From NCBI GenBank assembly GCA_951394045.1, contig OX595991.1, positions 2,914,001-2,978,000 on the forward strand: 64,000 nt of DNA. Reading direction: 5' to 3'. The DNA comes from Nitzschia sp. DOCU1. Taxonomy: Eukaryota > Bacillariophyta > Bacillariophyceae > Bacillariales > Bacillariaceae. The notes beneath the pieces are model-generated. The model searched no databases and had not been told where the DNA came from. It saw only the letters and a list, made by a program, of their open reading frames with translations. Positions 1 through 11,299 of this stretch are shown here, in pieces; within the stretch, counting starts at the first letter, position 1; the number at the start of each line of letters is the position of its first letter. The translations under genes and the position numbers were made by a program.

Positions 1-2551
1 CCTATCCGTTGGCTTGTCCGCTGCTTCATCGACTTGCCCATTGCTGGATTCCGTCCTTCTACGAGCCGGGTAGACCGCCGCATAGCGTCCGCGTCCGAAT
101 TCCAGGTCGCCATCGTATTCCCACAAGTCCTTGATTTGCAACTGGGCTGCTTTGTTCAAGCACTTGATCCAGTGGGCACATTGTTCCCTCGTGTCCGCTC
201 GAATCATCAACTGTAGAATAGAAAAGAGTGAGCTGTACTTCGCTCGTGTGTATCTCATGCATGTGGCGAACACACTCCACGTACCAGTCTTCGATCTGCC
301 TTTGCGCAGGGGCTAGCGAAAAAGTCGAGTTCGAGCGCATTCTGGAAATCTACGTGTGCAGACGCTCGAGCATGCTGCAGATGAATGAATCCTCGAGGTA
401 ATCCAGTAATGGGGGTCGACGTGTCATACTCCAAGAGGTAGTTCTGGCGCAGTACCAAACGACACGAGGCCCACTGACCAAGGCTTAGGTGATGTGTATC
501 TCCAATGTAAGTCATTAGACACTCACCCAAATCAATGGTTCCAAAGCCGTGTGGTACAGGTGACTCAGCTACCTCTTGTGCAGTCCGGACCGAAGTACCC
601 GAGAGTCGATTCAAAACAGTCAGCGGACAAGCCGCCAAAACGGCTGGAGCAATCAAATAACGGCGTCCGGATTCCCATTTTTCAGTCCCTTCTATTGGTT
701 TCAGTAATCTCATGCCCTTGTGAATCGAAATATCGTTTTCGTCCACAGGCTCCAGAGGGAGCGATGTGCTGAAATGCCCCATCGAAGGCAAGTCCATTGC
801 AGAATAAGCTTTAAAGGGAAGCAAAAGGTCAGATTGATGCACAATACAAAAAACTTCAACGCCACAAAAAAATTACCTTGGTAGGGCATTGACATTCCAC
901 CTCCGCCCATCATCATGTGATAGGACACGTAGGAATCGTGCCGAATTGGAGAGGGGGATTCCCCTCCAAGAAATGGACTTGTCGCATCACGTGCAAAACG
1001 GGCTTCGTTATGAAATGTTGTAAATAGTTTCTTCATTTCAGGATTGACGTGAGGAAGTGATGGACTCTGCCCACCGAACATCATTCCCGTCGGGGTGCCA
1101 TATTGGACAACAAATCTTGGGTCGTGGAGTAGTGCATCGGCGCCGCCCACCGTTTCTGGAGGAGACACTCTGATTGCAGTTCCATTTTTGATCTCATTCC
1201 GAGGTACGTACAATCCTGGTTGGTGGGATGGTCGAAACTGAACATGTTGGGGATGCATTGATTGCATCTGCTCTTGTTGTTGATAATGATGATGGTGTTG
1301 CTGGTCCAGGCCCATCTCAGTGTGAGCGGCAACCTGCTGAGCGAGCAAAGATCCGACGCCAGAGCCTTGCGCCTGAAGGGCGGCAGTAGCGGGACCTTTC
1401 GCGCTGAGGTCCAACGATCTAGATCGATGATGATGATTTTGCGACGAGGAATGCGAGGAATCCTCCTCCAAGTTCAGGCCGGCTTGAGAGTGATTAAAGG
1501 ATTCACAAGATTCTCGCTTGGGTATGTAGAAAGGATATTGGTTGGAAAGGCTGTCGACACTGTCAGAGTTCATGGGACGATGAATCATATTATAGGACGC
1601 TGCCCGGGGGACTCCGGATAATTCGACCGTATAGTGTGGTGATATAGAAGCCCCAGCAAGGAGTGCATCCAAGCCCGACGGAATATCTTCTTGCGAAGAT
1701 GTTCGTACATGCGGCATGGGTGGGGGAGGTCCTACACCTGAAGGTGATGATGCCTGCTTCCTTGGAATATAAGCATAGTCCGGGGAATGTCTATTCATTC
1801 CATTTCGCATGGCCGAGTCCAGATCATCTGGACTGCTGGCGTTGCTATAATTCCTCGCTCGTTTCGCTACGGCCACTGATCCATCGCTTGTCGATCGACT
1901 AAAGACACCTTTGAGAAAACTCGGGGCCCGTGCTTCAGAAGCTTCTCCGCCACTTTCACTCTGCTGCCGTCGATGATGCCCCCCGTCGTCTAATACTGTC
2001 ATGCTTTGCACTCGTCCAGAGTTACTTCTTTGCCTTACATTGCTCACGTCAGGTAGGCTCCCACGGTGATATGCCGGGTTCTGGGAATGGGGCACTTGCG
2101 TCACTAATCGTTTGGTGCCTGGCATAATGGTAAACGTGCCAGACTTTTTCTGAGGAACATCCGTAGAAGGAGACTTCGAGAGATCCGAGTTTTGGGGCGA
2201 GTTGGATTTTCCCAGCGTCAAAAAGTTGCGGTACGCCCCTTCCCATATTTTCTTGGGAGGCGTCGTTTGCGCCCCTGTGGGGGAGTCCAGGATTCTCGGG
2301 TTCGGCAAAAAATCATCTTGTGATCTCCGCGGTGAATGCGCAATGTCCAGATCATCATGCACTCGATGTTGCCCGTTATGATTGTGGGTAGTAGTCGCCT
2401 GTTTTGTCGTCGTCGCCGCCGCCGTCACTGCCTTGGGTGCTTTCGTTCGAAGACCCATGAATGAACCTCGCTGAGGTCGGTCTGTGTTATTTGACGGAAG
2501 CGAGTGGGGTTGATGCCTCGTGTTGTGGTTGTTAGTGCTTCTCATTATCAT
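1..2551 (-). CDS. PH-domain protein kinase, partial (3' end beyond left edge)
   Basis: Three exons are visible: 2551-877, 808-285 and 210-1, with introns of 68 and 74 bases (donors GTAATT and GTACGT). The first ~560 residues are low complexity (Ser, His, Gln, Asn rich, with His/Gln runs) and look disordered. A pleckstrin homology domain follows, beginning near LGECLMTYIG and ending in the helix with the conserved Trp (CAHWIKCLNKAA); that helix becomes readable only after the second intron is removed. About ten residues later comes a glycine-rich loop, FGRGRYAAVY, the start of a protein kinase domain that continues off the window. Known: PH domains bind phosphoinositides or proteins and can hold kinases inactive at membranes, as in PKD and AKT. 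Inferred: a membrane-regulated Ser/Thr kinase. The catalytic loop is not visible, so the kinase subclass is open. Confidence 0.75.
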
Positions 2552-4319
2552 CGCTGTTATAAAATGATTCTCTTATCTCATGGGCCAGATAATATTAACA
2601 ACAATAACAGGAGAAACAGTGGGGGTATCCAAGTCTAAAGCCACTCGTTGAGAAACGAAGACGGGTTAACTTTGGCGAGGATCCTTTATATGCCGAAAAT
2701 GAACCACGACAAGCCTCTTGTAATAGAGCTGCTCAGAGGAGTTTATGGTCGTTTTACGGGTGCCGACAAGACGACAATGGAAATGAAATCTTTTGCTTCG
2801 CTCTAGAGAGACACTAATAGATCCATGGGTGTGTCAATCGCAAAAACAACAAATGCAGCCTGCAGAGAAAGCAAGGAACACACCCTGCGAGAATGAAACT
2901 GCTTCAAGTGCTTTGCCGAACGCCGGAAGCAATGAAATATGCAGTGTCGTCGTGTCCATTCGATTGGTTCGGCGGCGGCGCCCGACCGTTGCAAACTCCC
3001 TCCCGATACAGAGAAGTTTGGGCGGCATTCCTGGTAATGGTGTAGAAAACATACTGCATTTCACACAACTGTCCTCGCAAGCTTTACTTGCGCAAGGAAC
3101 TGCGTGGTCGGCTAAAGGAGAATCGGATGGTGAGTCAGATTAATAGGCCACTCAACGAATTGAGAACTTTAAGATTCTCCGTTCATCGTCAATCAATAAT
3201 CGTCCGGAATAGGGAGAATCAATGCAATAAGTCGAGTTAGCCCACAATCATTGGGGTTCTGGATAAAAAAGTGCAAGGCACAGATCAAAATCCCCAACCA
3301 GCAAGGAAAGCCCCTCCGGAGGTTTACTATTAGTTAGCACGACGAAGGATTGATAGTGCAAATGCAAGAGACAAGCGAAGAAAGGCCATCTTTGAGATCT
3401 ATCTTGCATCGAAGGCTTCGCCCCTGAACCTATGACCATCTATGAATACAGTAGAAACACAGAGTACATAGTGCTAGAAGCAGCAAGAACAATGATATTA
3501 TCAGTTCCCAGGGTCAACCATGTCGTTGCGGTTGCTACTACCGGTAGAGTGCTTATTGCCTGACCTTCCTCCCTGCTGGTACTATGCTGTGAAAAAACAA
3601 CTTTTGCAATAGGATCGCTATGTTCCTCACAAAAAGAGAACGACACTCTTACAACTGTTGGCAGGGATACATAATGGCGTACCAGGTATCGTACAATCAG
3701 ACGATCTTCTACGACTAGAGAGAGCAGCGATCTATAGAGAGGTACCTACTTTAAACAACGAATAGTACGCTCTATCCACATAGCAACTACTACCAGTAGC
3801 TTTCAGCGGGAATCAGACATAAGCGTTCACCAGCTCAGCAGGCCGCGGTGTCCTTCGTTACTCGAAACACGCTAGAGTACTCTTTCTGGCGGCCGCCTAC
3901 TACTAGTATCAAAGCCTTTCTCCTTTTTAACCTAGGTAGGCATGATGGCTTCGTGCTTACGTCATCAAACATGTGACTATTCTAGAGGTGATCCAGACTA
4001 TCTGGAGTAAACGGCGAGAATGTGTCGAACTTGCATTTTGTAGCTCGCTCGGACTAGGTTCGTTGGCGACCCCCTAAGAACAATGATCATACACGAATTG
4101 AGCTCTTTGCAGTGTTCTAGGTTACACCCATGAATCTATTGTTACTGTACAGTTTCGGAGGAGTTGGGATATGTGCGGCGAAGGTCAGGCTCGTAATAGC
4201 AAAATTAGCCGGAGCAGCCGTTGTGTCAAACGCGTCGCGCCAAGTTGATGGTAGTAGTAGTGTAGGTAGAGTGCTGGTGGTTGCATTGCGAATCAAATGC
4301 ATGATGAAGGCGTCGTTAT
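2552..4319. other. Intergenic, no supported gene
   Basis: This 1.8 kb spacer separates the 5' end of the PH kinase from the 3' end of the Mpv17-like gene. The longest open frame (2793-3143, +) has no recognisable domain and no supporting splice context. The stretch contains the palindrome CTACCGGTAG at 3538-3547 and several related CTACTA/TAGTAG stretches. Confidence 0.5.
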
Positions 4320-5171
4320 TTAGTAGGAAGTAGCATTGGCGGGTCGTCCAGGAAGAATGAACTGATCATCAGAAGAGGAGAGATCCACCTCGTCAACCGT
4401 TTGAACGGCGAGAGCGGTAGCATCCTCCATTTCCTTTTGCGGCGAGTAGTTCTTGGTGGATCCCGCGGCCAAGCTCAGAATAAACGTCCAGGCTAGCCCG
4501 CATACGCTCAAGAATGGAATTTGCAAATCTTCTTGAATGTACCCAAATTGAATGAATTGGACCGGAATCCAAAACAAAAGATTTCGCTTCATTAGTGGTA
4601 AAAAGTTTTCCTGAGCTCTTGTCACGGCCCCGCTGACTGTCAGCCCCTGCACGGCACCGGTCAAAGCGAAAAAGGCTGGATAGTAGAGGAAGGGAACAAT
4701 ACCCAATTGGCTCGCCAGCGTTCGTTCCATGGTCGCATATTGCGTAGCATCGAACATGTGATTCGCATCCAACGACCCCAAATATTGTCCCTGGCAAGCT
4801 GCCACGATGATAGGGAAGGAAAAGTGTTGCAAGGCTCGATAGGCCATGTCAAAGACGGCAAATGACGCAGCGCGCCGCCGGTCGTATTCCACAGATTTGT
4901 CCCGCGATTGTGCAATGGCGTCCCCACATACCGCTAGCGTAGCGCCCGTCATCATTTTGGTGGGGAGAGGATGAGCTGCCAGGGTTGCCTTGTAGGCTGA
5001 TAGTAGGTCGACGTGAGGAAGTGTGTGAGAAAGATGAGTAGCCGCCGTCTGCATAATGTGGAAGCTGTCGGCGGTTGGAACGCCAAAGGCAGACACATCA
5101 GGCGAGACGATGGCAAGCACAGCCGCGATAAAAAGCCGAACAGAACGTTGCATGATGCTGATGGGTGTCAA
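4320..5171 (-). CDS. Mpv17/PMP22 family membrane protein, signal peptide with ASAF-like site
   Basis: Single exon of 283 codons; the second Met (5153) is an equally good start. A hydrophobic N-terminus (RLFIAAVLAIVS) ends at VSA before FGVP, an ASAF-like cleavage site that suggests plastid or other endomembrane import. The mature part has the family pattern: YKATLAAHPLPTKMMTG, then CGDAIAQ with an Arg-rich start of the next helix (DRRRAASFAVFD), and FWIPVQFIQFGYI, the diagnostic WxPxQxxxF motif. Length is somewhat above that of animal Mpv17 because of the leader and an acidic tail. Known: the family forms small four-helix channels in peroxisomal, mitochondrial and plastid envelopes. Inferred: a plastid-membrane member. 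The gene is divergent from the BTB gene, about 700 bases apart. Confidence 0.8.
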   Translation of the reverse strand: MTPISIMQRSVRLFIAAVLAIVSPDVSAFGVPTADSFHIMQTAATHLSHTLPHVDLLSAYKATLAAHPLPTKMMTGATLAVCGDAIAQSRDKSVEYDRRRAASFAVFDMAYRALQHFSFPIIVAACQGQYLGSLDANHMFDATQYATMERTLASQLGIVPFLYYPAFFALTGAVQGLTVSGAVTRAQENFLPLMKRNLLFWIPVQFIQFGYIQEDLQIPFLSVCGLAWTFILSLAAGSTKNYSPQKEMEDATALAVQTVDEVDLSSSDDQFILPGRPANATSY

Positions 5172-5872
5172 GCGAAAAGTTTAAAAGTTGTGTGCTTGTC
5201 TTGAGTCTGGGTGGCAGAATCACACAAAAGTTGCTGAGGATTCAATTGAGGTGGCCTGTTTGAAGCGCAGCGGTGGCAAAAGATTTGGCTTGTTTTGTGG
5301 GATCGCGGTCCAGGACTTTTGTGTGGACGAGACAATCGAATCCCAGCAACACGTGGTGAAAGGGTCGATCGTATTGTGGATGATGTGTAGCTTGAACTTT
5401 TTCCGCGTTGTGGGTCGATGACGAGAAACCTGCAATTTCAACTCGTTTGCCATTTGGGCGGGTTTTCATATGCCGGATTTTTGTTTTAGGCGTCCAAAAA
5501 TTCATTGGTTGCGATAATTGACGCCGCTGTGGGAGTCACTTTTTCGCCAAAGTTTATAGCCCTCCCTAATTAACATTTCTGTCGCACCTATAAGTAACGG
5601 AATACCCGTATGCGAAGCCTCGAGTTGATGTTTTTATCAGTTTGTCCTAAGATTCTGCAACGTGGCGCTCCACGCAGACGGTCGGTGGGCGCGCAGTGCC
5701 AGCGGAGCAGATGGTCAAAATCGACTTCTTTGACCGTTTGTGTACGATTGGAAGTTCTTGGAGTCCCGGATCGAAACTTGGATATCGATCGAAATCGCGA
5801 AAATGGGATGATCTCGCCATCCCGTGGCAGTATCCGTGGGTATTTTCAGCAATTAATTTCTTCACGTCGACC
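5172..5872. other. Divergent intergenic spacer
   Basis: About 700 bases between the oppositely oriented Mpv17-like and BTB/BACK-like genes, so it should hold both promoters. No TATA box, repeat or RNA gene is convincing. An open frame runs in from 5696 but probably represents 5' leader. Confidence 0.4.
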
Positions 5873-7069
5873 ATGACCCCCCGTCCGCTGCAGGGAAACG
5901 GAGCAGAACATGCCCCGCGGAATCAACCACAAAGGCAGATACCTCAGCAACAGAACCGAGGGAACCAGTTGGTGCGACCCCACCCCCCGTTTATTCACCG
6001 AAACTTCCAGCCAAACATGGAAGATGCGGAAGAACAACGAGGGGCCGGAGATGGTCAACAGCCCCAACAGCCTCAACAGCGCCAATATCCCGCGATTGAG
6101 GATGAAGCGGAGTGGCTGCGGCGATATGGGCTGAATGGCGAACCTCATTATGGAGCCGAGTCTTATACAAATCAACAAGAGGCAAAGCAGCGCGTCCAGG
6201 CTCAAGCTGAGTATCAAGCCCAGATTCACGCCAAACTTTTCGATGGTCTTACTCCGGCAGAGCAGCAACGCGAGGCCCAGCTCAAAAAGTGGTCCGATCA
6301 AAATGTTCAAATCGTTACATCATCGGGATCTCCAATTCTGTGTGGCCTGAGACATCTGGCCACGTGCTGTGATACGGTCTTCGCCATGGCAGAGTCAAGG
6401 CCCCATTTCGAATCGGTTGATGAATCAAGTCCTTTGCTGCTATCTTTAAGTGATCACTCTCGGGAGGCAGTACTGCATTTCCTGGAGCTGATCAGAGAAC
6501 CGTCGGTTCATAGGAAAAGTGAAGATGGCGAGGCTATAAAGCCAGACGAGCAACACATTATCGAGTGCTGCCAGATTGCAGACTACCTCCAATGCAATCG
6601 TTTACTGGACGACACTTTGGTACCCCTTTTGATTCAGTCGGTCGACTCGGCAAACTGTCTGTCGCTTTGTCAACTAGCTGATCAACTGAGTATACCAGCA
6701 CTCCTTGAAGCAAGCGTCAATCACATGATGCGGAGTCTTGGGTGTATGGAAGAGCACGAGGTTTGGGGCGATTTGACGCCCGAGCTTCAGTCGAGAATAC
6801 AGGCGATTCAACAGATATTGCAAAGTAGCAATCGACGACAGCTATTCTTTTCAAGTTTTGAGGAATATCTAGCTCTCTTTGCGGAGCAAGTCGAGTATTA
6901 TAGAGAGCGGCTCGAGGACGCAGTACATCAACAGAATCTCCATCCAAAGCAATCGCGAGGCTGGGAGTATGCGCAATCCAAAATTGACCAGCAGCAGGAA
7001 CGTGTACGGATATTGAAGCTAGTATTGCAAGAACAAAAGAGAATCTTTCGGCGGCAACCATCATCATGA
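5873..7069 (+). CDS. BTB/POZ-BACK-like protein
   Basis: The frame is open from 5696, but the Met at 5873 (context CGACCATGA) is preferred because the upstream 59 residues look non-coding and the Pro/Gln/Asn-rich N-terminus starts here. That gives 398 aa. The first ~130 residues are Gln/Pro rich and probably disordered. From about residue 145 a fold of BTB type appears: VQIVTSSGSPILCG, a strand-helix region, then the pair of helices ending in CCQIADYLQCNRLL, followed by BACK-like helices (CLSLCQLADQLSIPALLEASVNHM). The C-terminus is a long charged helix, likely a coiled coil. Known: BTB proteins dimerise and often bring substrates to CUL3 ubiquitin ligases. Inferred: substrate adaptor or scaffold; no partner is evident. 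Confidence 0.55.
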   Translation: MTPRPLQGNGAEHAPRNQPQRQIPQQQNRGNQLVRPHPPFIHRNFQPNMEDAEEQRGAGDGQQPQQPQQRQYPAIEDEAEWLRRYGLNGEPHYGAESYTNQQEAKQRVQAQAEYQAQIHAKLFDGLTPAEQQREAQLKKWSDQNVQIVTSSGSPILCGLRHLATCCDTVFAMAESRPHFESVDESSPLLLSLSDHSREAVLHFLELIREPSVHRKSEDGEAIKPDEQHIIECCQIADYLQCNRLLDDTLVPLLIQSVDSANCLSLCQLADQLSIPALLEASVNHMMRSLGCMEEHEVWGDLTPELQSRIQAIQQILQSSNRRQLFFSSFEEYLALFAEQVEYYRERLEDAVHQQNLHPKQSRGWEYAQSKIDQQQERVRILKLVLQEQKRIFRRQPSS

Positions 7070-7595
7070 TGTATGGTGGCGTTGTTTCGGCCCTTTGGTG
7101 AAACACGATAGTAGGATTTAATGTACTGTAATGTCATTTCCTCTCCCAAAAGCTTTTCTAGAACGAATAGTTGCCCGCTAATTGCTTCAAGAAGGAAGCA
7201 CGATTGAGTGAACACGATATGAGTCGCGTCGCCGACCCTTTGTGCTACATTCAGAACAACGAACAAGGCCACGATCTTCTCCAATGATTGATGTGCGCCT
7301 TTTAAGACGGTCTCATATTCACGGTAGGAACCTCCACAACTTCGGGCAAACCAAAATCGGTAGTGTAGTCATCGATTCATAACAAGACGAGAACGCAAGT
7401 TGGGCAACATCAATGTGGCTTTCCTGACTAGAGCTACCTTATTAAATGTAATGAGGAACTGGATGCCGCCAACATTGAATGGATGGAGAAACTGAAGGAG
7501 CAAGACCACCTCCACGATCAAAGTTTTAGAGTGTGAATGATTGCACCGATATGAATGGAAGTTCCACACCTTTAGGAAGCACCAATGCCGCGTAA
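7070..7595. other. Convergent intergenic region
   Basis: The 3' ends of the BTB-like gene and NOP16 face each other over about 530 bases. Only short open frames occur, none with a domain or credible splice sites. Confidence 0.4.
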
Positions 7596-8229
7596 TTATA
7601 GCGCCAATCCTTTGACTTTTGCTGGCAATTCGACTTTTCGTTGATCTCCGTCCAATAGTAAAAACCGAGCACCCAATTTTCGCAATTGCGCCTCCGTATA
7701 TTGCATATTGTTGATTTTGATATCCCGAAACATTTGTTCGTAGTCATCCCCATGTTTCGCCATGCACTTCGCAATATACTTTTGGTCGTCCAGCGACATG
7801 GGATGGACTTTTTTCTGCATGGCATCCGAATCGGGAATATCAAACAACTCAATAACATTGACGTCCTGGTTCACATTCGGAGCATTATTGGTGCGTTCCA
7901 CATCCTGATTGGGTCGAGCCAACAGTCCCATGTTGGCCAAGTTGACCGACGGCGATTTCGATACATCCCACAATTCCTTCACCGTCTTGTCTCCAAACTT
8001 TGGATTTGGATCCCATCTTTGAAACGTTCGATTCTGTCAAGAATGAATTTATGGATGAGATTTGCATCGACAATGAAAGTGGTTGCGACGACAGGTCGAT
8101 CGACCGGCAAACCAAGGCAATCCCCACGCTGTCGTTCAATGAAACACACCACCATTAGTACCTCACCTTTAGTTTCGTCTTTCCGATCCTTCCTGCTCTT
8201 CGCTTTTTCGCTCTTCCGTGCTTGACCAT
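7596..8229 (-). CDS. NOP16: Nucleolar protein 16 (ribosome biogenesis)
   Basis: Two exons, 8229-8167 and 8033-7596, joined across a 133-base intron (GTGAGG to CAG) in phase 0, giving 166 aa. Exon 1 encodes only the basic start (MVKHGRAKKRRAGRIGKTKLK), which matches the lysine/arginine-rich NOP16 N-terminus. Exon 2 carries the family signatures: VKELWDVSKSPSVNLANMGL, corresponding to the WD..KS...NL..MGL core, and CMAKHGDDYEQMFRDIKIN, corresponding to the HG.DY..M.RD motif, followed by a helix with QLRKLG. Length is close to human NOP16. Known: NOP16 acts in nucleoli in assembly of the large ribosomal subunit. The gene is divergent from the MscS gene, whose open frame starts 256 bases away, so they may share a promoter region. 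Confidence 0.85.
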
Positions 8230-8485
8230 GGTGACTAACAAAAGAGGTTCTGCAACTAGCTGTTGGCAAAAGGAAAGTGGTGAGCCTTCTGACAACTGCC
8301 GAAAGAAAAGGAAAGTGTGATGATTCTTTCTGCCGCCAAGGAACAAAACGATTTCGGTGGTCCTCATTGTCGAACATTTAGGTGGGTGGAGACACGGACA
8401 GACGATTCATTCGTCCAAAAGCACACATGCCAAAGTTTGTATCTGACGGGAGACCAGACGGGGTGGCATCAAAGTTCGCATTGAA

Positions 8486-9805
8486 ATGAGCAAGTCTCAC
8501 CCAAGGCGACAGACATGGACGACAAGTCTGCTACTTCAAAATCTCTTTATTCGCAACGCCCCCGCCCATCACGTCAAAGAACCCAAGAAAGGAAGAAACA
8601 ATCTAATTATTAGGAAAGAGTCTCATGGCATTATTTTTCCAACATTTTACAGAATGGGAGCCCCTGCAGCACACAATGCTACCTTACCCGCCAGTCGACT
8701 TCTTTTGGCGGGTGGCAGTATCATGCCGACATTAGAGAAACTAGCCGTATCGCAAGACGACTTGGAACAAATTGGACGGCGACTTTACTCGGCGGTGCAC
8801 CCAGGTGACATACTAGTGCTGCTATTTCTATCACTGGGGACCGTTCCGATTGCTCGGACGCTGTTTGGGATTCCAGCGGAAAAGACGAATTCCTATGCCT
8901 ACCAGATAGCATCACACATTTCACAGGTTGCGAAGCTAGCGATTTTGGTGTACATCTTTGACTGCATCGTTGTCATTTTGTCGACTCTGGGATTCAGCTT
9001 CAAAACCTTGACGACATTGTCCAAAGGGTTTGCGAAAATTCTATACATTCTATGGATTGGCTGGCGACTGTCCGTCTTTAAACGATACTTGCTCGGTCGT
9101 GCCATTGCGTTGGGGCGCGCATCCACGGTCGATCGACTAATGGACGTATTTATATACATGGCCACGGGATTCTTTCTGATGGACGTCTTGAATGTTGATA
9201 TGGGTGTGGGTGTGACGAGTATCTTTGCTTTTGGCAGTGCTGGCACTCTAGTGATTGGTTTAGCAACGCAAAATCTGGCGGCCATGTTTGTCAATGGACT
9301 CGTTTTGACCACGTCGGATCGAATTTCCGAGGGAGATCATATCAAAACGGGGAGTGGTCTCACTGGCCGGGTCAATAAAATTGGATGGTTCCAAACGACA
9401 TTGCGACACTATAATGAACTGGAAGAAATAATTCCAAACAATGAACTTGGGATGCAACGAGTTACCAACTTGAGCCGAGTCAAAAAGTGCCAGGTGAAGC
9501 AATCGCTTCGTGTCGCGTACGAAGATGTGGACAAGATTGATCAGCTACGAGAAGATATTATGAAAGAAATCAAGGCTTCATGTCCACAGGTAATTACAAA
9601 TGGATCTCGACCCTTCCGGGTCTACTTTACGGACTTTAAGGAGGATCATTTGCAGTTATCGGTGGATACTCATTTTGATGTGCCACCCATGGGCGAAAGA
9701 TATTGGAAAAATCGACACAATTGTTTGATGGCCATCAATCGAGCAGCCAAGAAGAACGACGTGAAGTTTGTATCGGGACTTTATCCTCAAGGTATCAACA
9801 AGTAG
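8486..9805 (+). CDS. MscS-family mechanosensitive ion channel
   Basis: Single exon of 439 codons; the Met at 8654 is an alternative start, leaving a 383-aa protein. Four hydrophobic helices occur at roughly residues 108-125, 148-170, 182-200 and 218-236. They are followed by the MscS pore helix, FGSAGTLVIGLATQNLAAMF (about 249-268), and the beta domain starting GDHIKTGSGLTGRVNKIGWF with the usual IPNNE stretch. A soluble alpha/beta domain completes the family layout. Known: MscS channels open under membrane tension and release osmolytes; plant MSL1-3 act in mitochondria and plastids. The N-terminus is basic and could be a transit peptide, but no clear ASAF signal is present, so location is open. 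Confidence 0.88.
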   Translation: MSKSHPRRQTWTTSLLLQNLFIRNAPAHHVKEPKKGRNNLIIRKESHGIIFPTFYRMGAPAAHNATLPASRLLLAGGSIMPTLEKLAVSQDDLEQIGRRLYSAVHPGDILVLLFLSLGTVPIARTLFGIPAEKTNSYAYQIASHISQVAKLAILVYIFDCIVVILSTLGFSFKTLTTLSKGFAKILYILWIGWRLSVFKRYLLGRAIALGRASTVDRLMDVFIYMATGFFLMDVLNVDMGVGVTSIFAFGSAGTLVIGLATQNLAAMFVNGLVLTTSDRISEGDHIKTGSGLTGRVNKIGWFQTTLRHYNELEEIIPNNELGMQRVTNLSRVKKCQVKQSLRVAYEDVDKIDQLREDIMKEIKASCPQVITNGSRPFRVYFTDFKEDHLQLSVDTHFDVPPMGERYWKNRHNCLMAINRAAKKNDVKFVSGLYPQGINK

Positions 9806-10576
9806 CAACACGGACTTCTACTAGCTATACTGCCAGAGAAAACGAGGCAGCCTGTAGTCGTGAGGCTCAAGTATGAGCCACAACTCCGACGGCCAGATGG
9901 TACAAGAACTCTGCTGTTACGATTTTTGAGTGGCCTATTCAACGCCCGTCGGCGCAAACTACTCGTCGCTGCTTTTGCACACGGCTAGTCCTTGTTGAAA
10001 GAGGGGCAGAACTCCTACAAACTCGTAGGACTACTACTGAGAAGTACAAATGGTTCTTTGACGACCGTGTGTGAAAGCCAAACGGATTTGACTATTGGTC
10101 TCTTAGCCAAACCACCGACTGAGGGCTAGCAGACAGCAGCACAATATTCTACTAGCAACGTTATGAATAGATAGTGTTACATACTGACTTTATTCTCGCT
10201 ACTCCCCTTGGGGCGGTTCTTACGTCCGTGCGTTGTACGGTGGTGGTGGCGTTTCTGTGGCAAAAGGTGATGTGGTACTCGGCTTCCTCGTCATAGAATT
10301 GTTGAGATTGGGGGCGATTGACTACCTCCCTTATTTGTGCGAAATGCCGAGGGCTATTTTATTATTCGAGCCCATTGCCCCTCGGTCAAACTTCTTTCCT
10401 CCGAATTTGCGGGATGAACCACCACGCACTCAAATTACGTTGTCATCCAATCCCTCTTTCATCACTCCCTCTCTCATCTCATCCTACTCCCTCGTCACCA
10501 TTTTCCTGATCAGGAAGACTTGTTTCGTTGAGTAGAGGATCGAAGGACAAATTACACCCGCAATCACAAGCCAATC
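9806..10576. other. Intergenic, no supported gene
   Basis: About 770 bases between two same-strand genes. An open frame at 10233-10535 (+) runs just ahead of the next gene and reads like a 5' leader, with pyrimidine-rich stretches near 10440-10500. No tRNA, repeat or promoter element is convincing. Confidence 0.4.
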
Positions 10577-11299
10577 ATGACCATCAAGAGAGAAAATGAT
10601 CTTTATCTTCGTGTTGTTGAAGAAGACGAGCAGCCACAGCTCCAAGAATCTATCGACGAGAGTCTTCGAGTCGATTTTCAGTCCCCTCGGCCATTTCTCC
10701 AGGAGGAGCCATTAGCTTTCAATTCATGGTCCAACAATTCTTCTGCTGGACTCAGCCTGTCTTTTGGCGATGTTTTTGGGCAATCAGATCCTTCTTTGTC
10801 GGACTTCGAGAGGAGGGTGATGGAAATTGTTCGGGAAGAACAGGCGGCCATCGCTGCTGGTGACGATTCGACATCTATTGAAACTTCGCCTAGGGACGAC
10901 GACCATAACTCACCCCAGCCTCCGAGAAGAGCACGTCGGACACAAAGGGATGTACCAATAACCAACCCTGCGAATGCATTTGGCTTCGACTCTTTGGATT
11001 TTAACAGAGAACGCACGACAGCCACCTCTCGGCCCCGCCGCGGGACAAGTCGAAGGCAGCAGTCGAGGTCACAAGAGGGTCCAGGTGGAAACAGTCTCAA
11101 TGATAGCAGCCTCAGCCGCTTATTATTTGGAGTTTTGGGGGGCAGTTCTACTTCACTCGGTCAATTTGCCCACGATTCTCTGAAACTAATGCAACGAACA
11201 CCTCCTTGTCCAACAGTTCGATGTTCTGGCTCTGAGCCCAACGATAGCGCTGACCTCCGATTTGTGGAGGACAGCCTTGGGAGTACGCGAGCTCTTTGA
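10577..11299 (+). CDS. Hypothetical acidic low-complexity protein
   Basis: An intact 240-codon frame starting at an ATG after a pyrimidine-rich leader. The product is not recognised. It is acidic in the first half (EEDEQPQ, DDDHNSP), then has a short Arg-rich segment (PRRARRTQRD, RPRRGTSRRQQSR), and is rich in Ser throughout, so it is probably disordered. There are no membrane helices and no signal peptide. A short hydrophobic patch near LSRLLFGVLGG could be a binding helix. It may be a nuclear or phosphorylated regulatory protein, but nothing proves this, and the end of the gene could lie in an unseen exon. Confidence 0.4.
   Translation: MTIKRENDLYLRVVEEDEQPQLQESIDESLRVDFQSPRPFLQEEPLAFNSWSNNSSAGLSLSFGDVFGQSDPSLSDFERRVMEIVREEQAAIAAGDDSTSIETSPRDDDHNSPQPPRRARRTQRDVPITNPANAFGFDSLDFNRERTTATSRPRRGTSRRQQSRSQEGPGGNSLNDSSLSRLLFGVLGGSSTSLGQFAHDSLKLMQRTPPCPTVRCSGSEPNDSADLRFVEDSLGSTRAL

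Noticed and set aside
2793..3143. 116-codon plus-strand frame
   Set aside because: No domain or homology signal; spacer composition.
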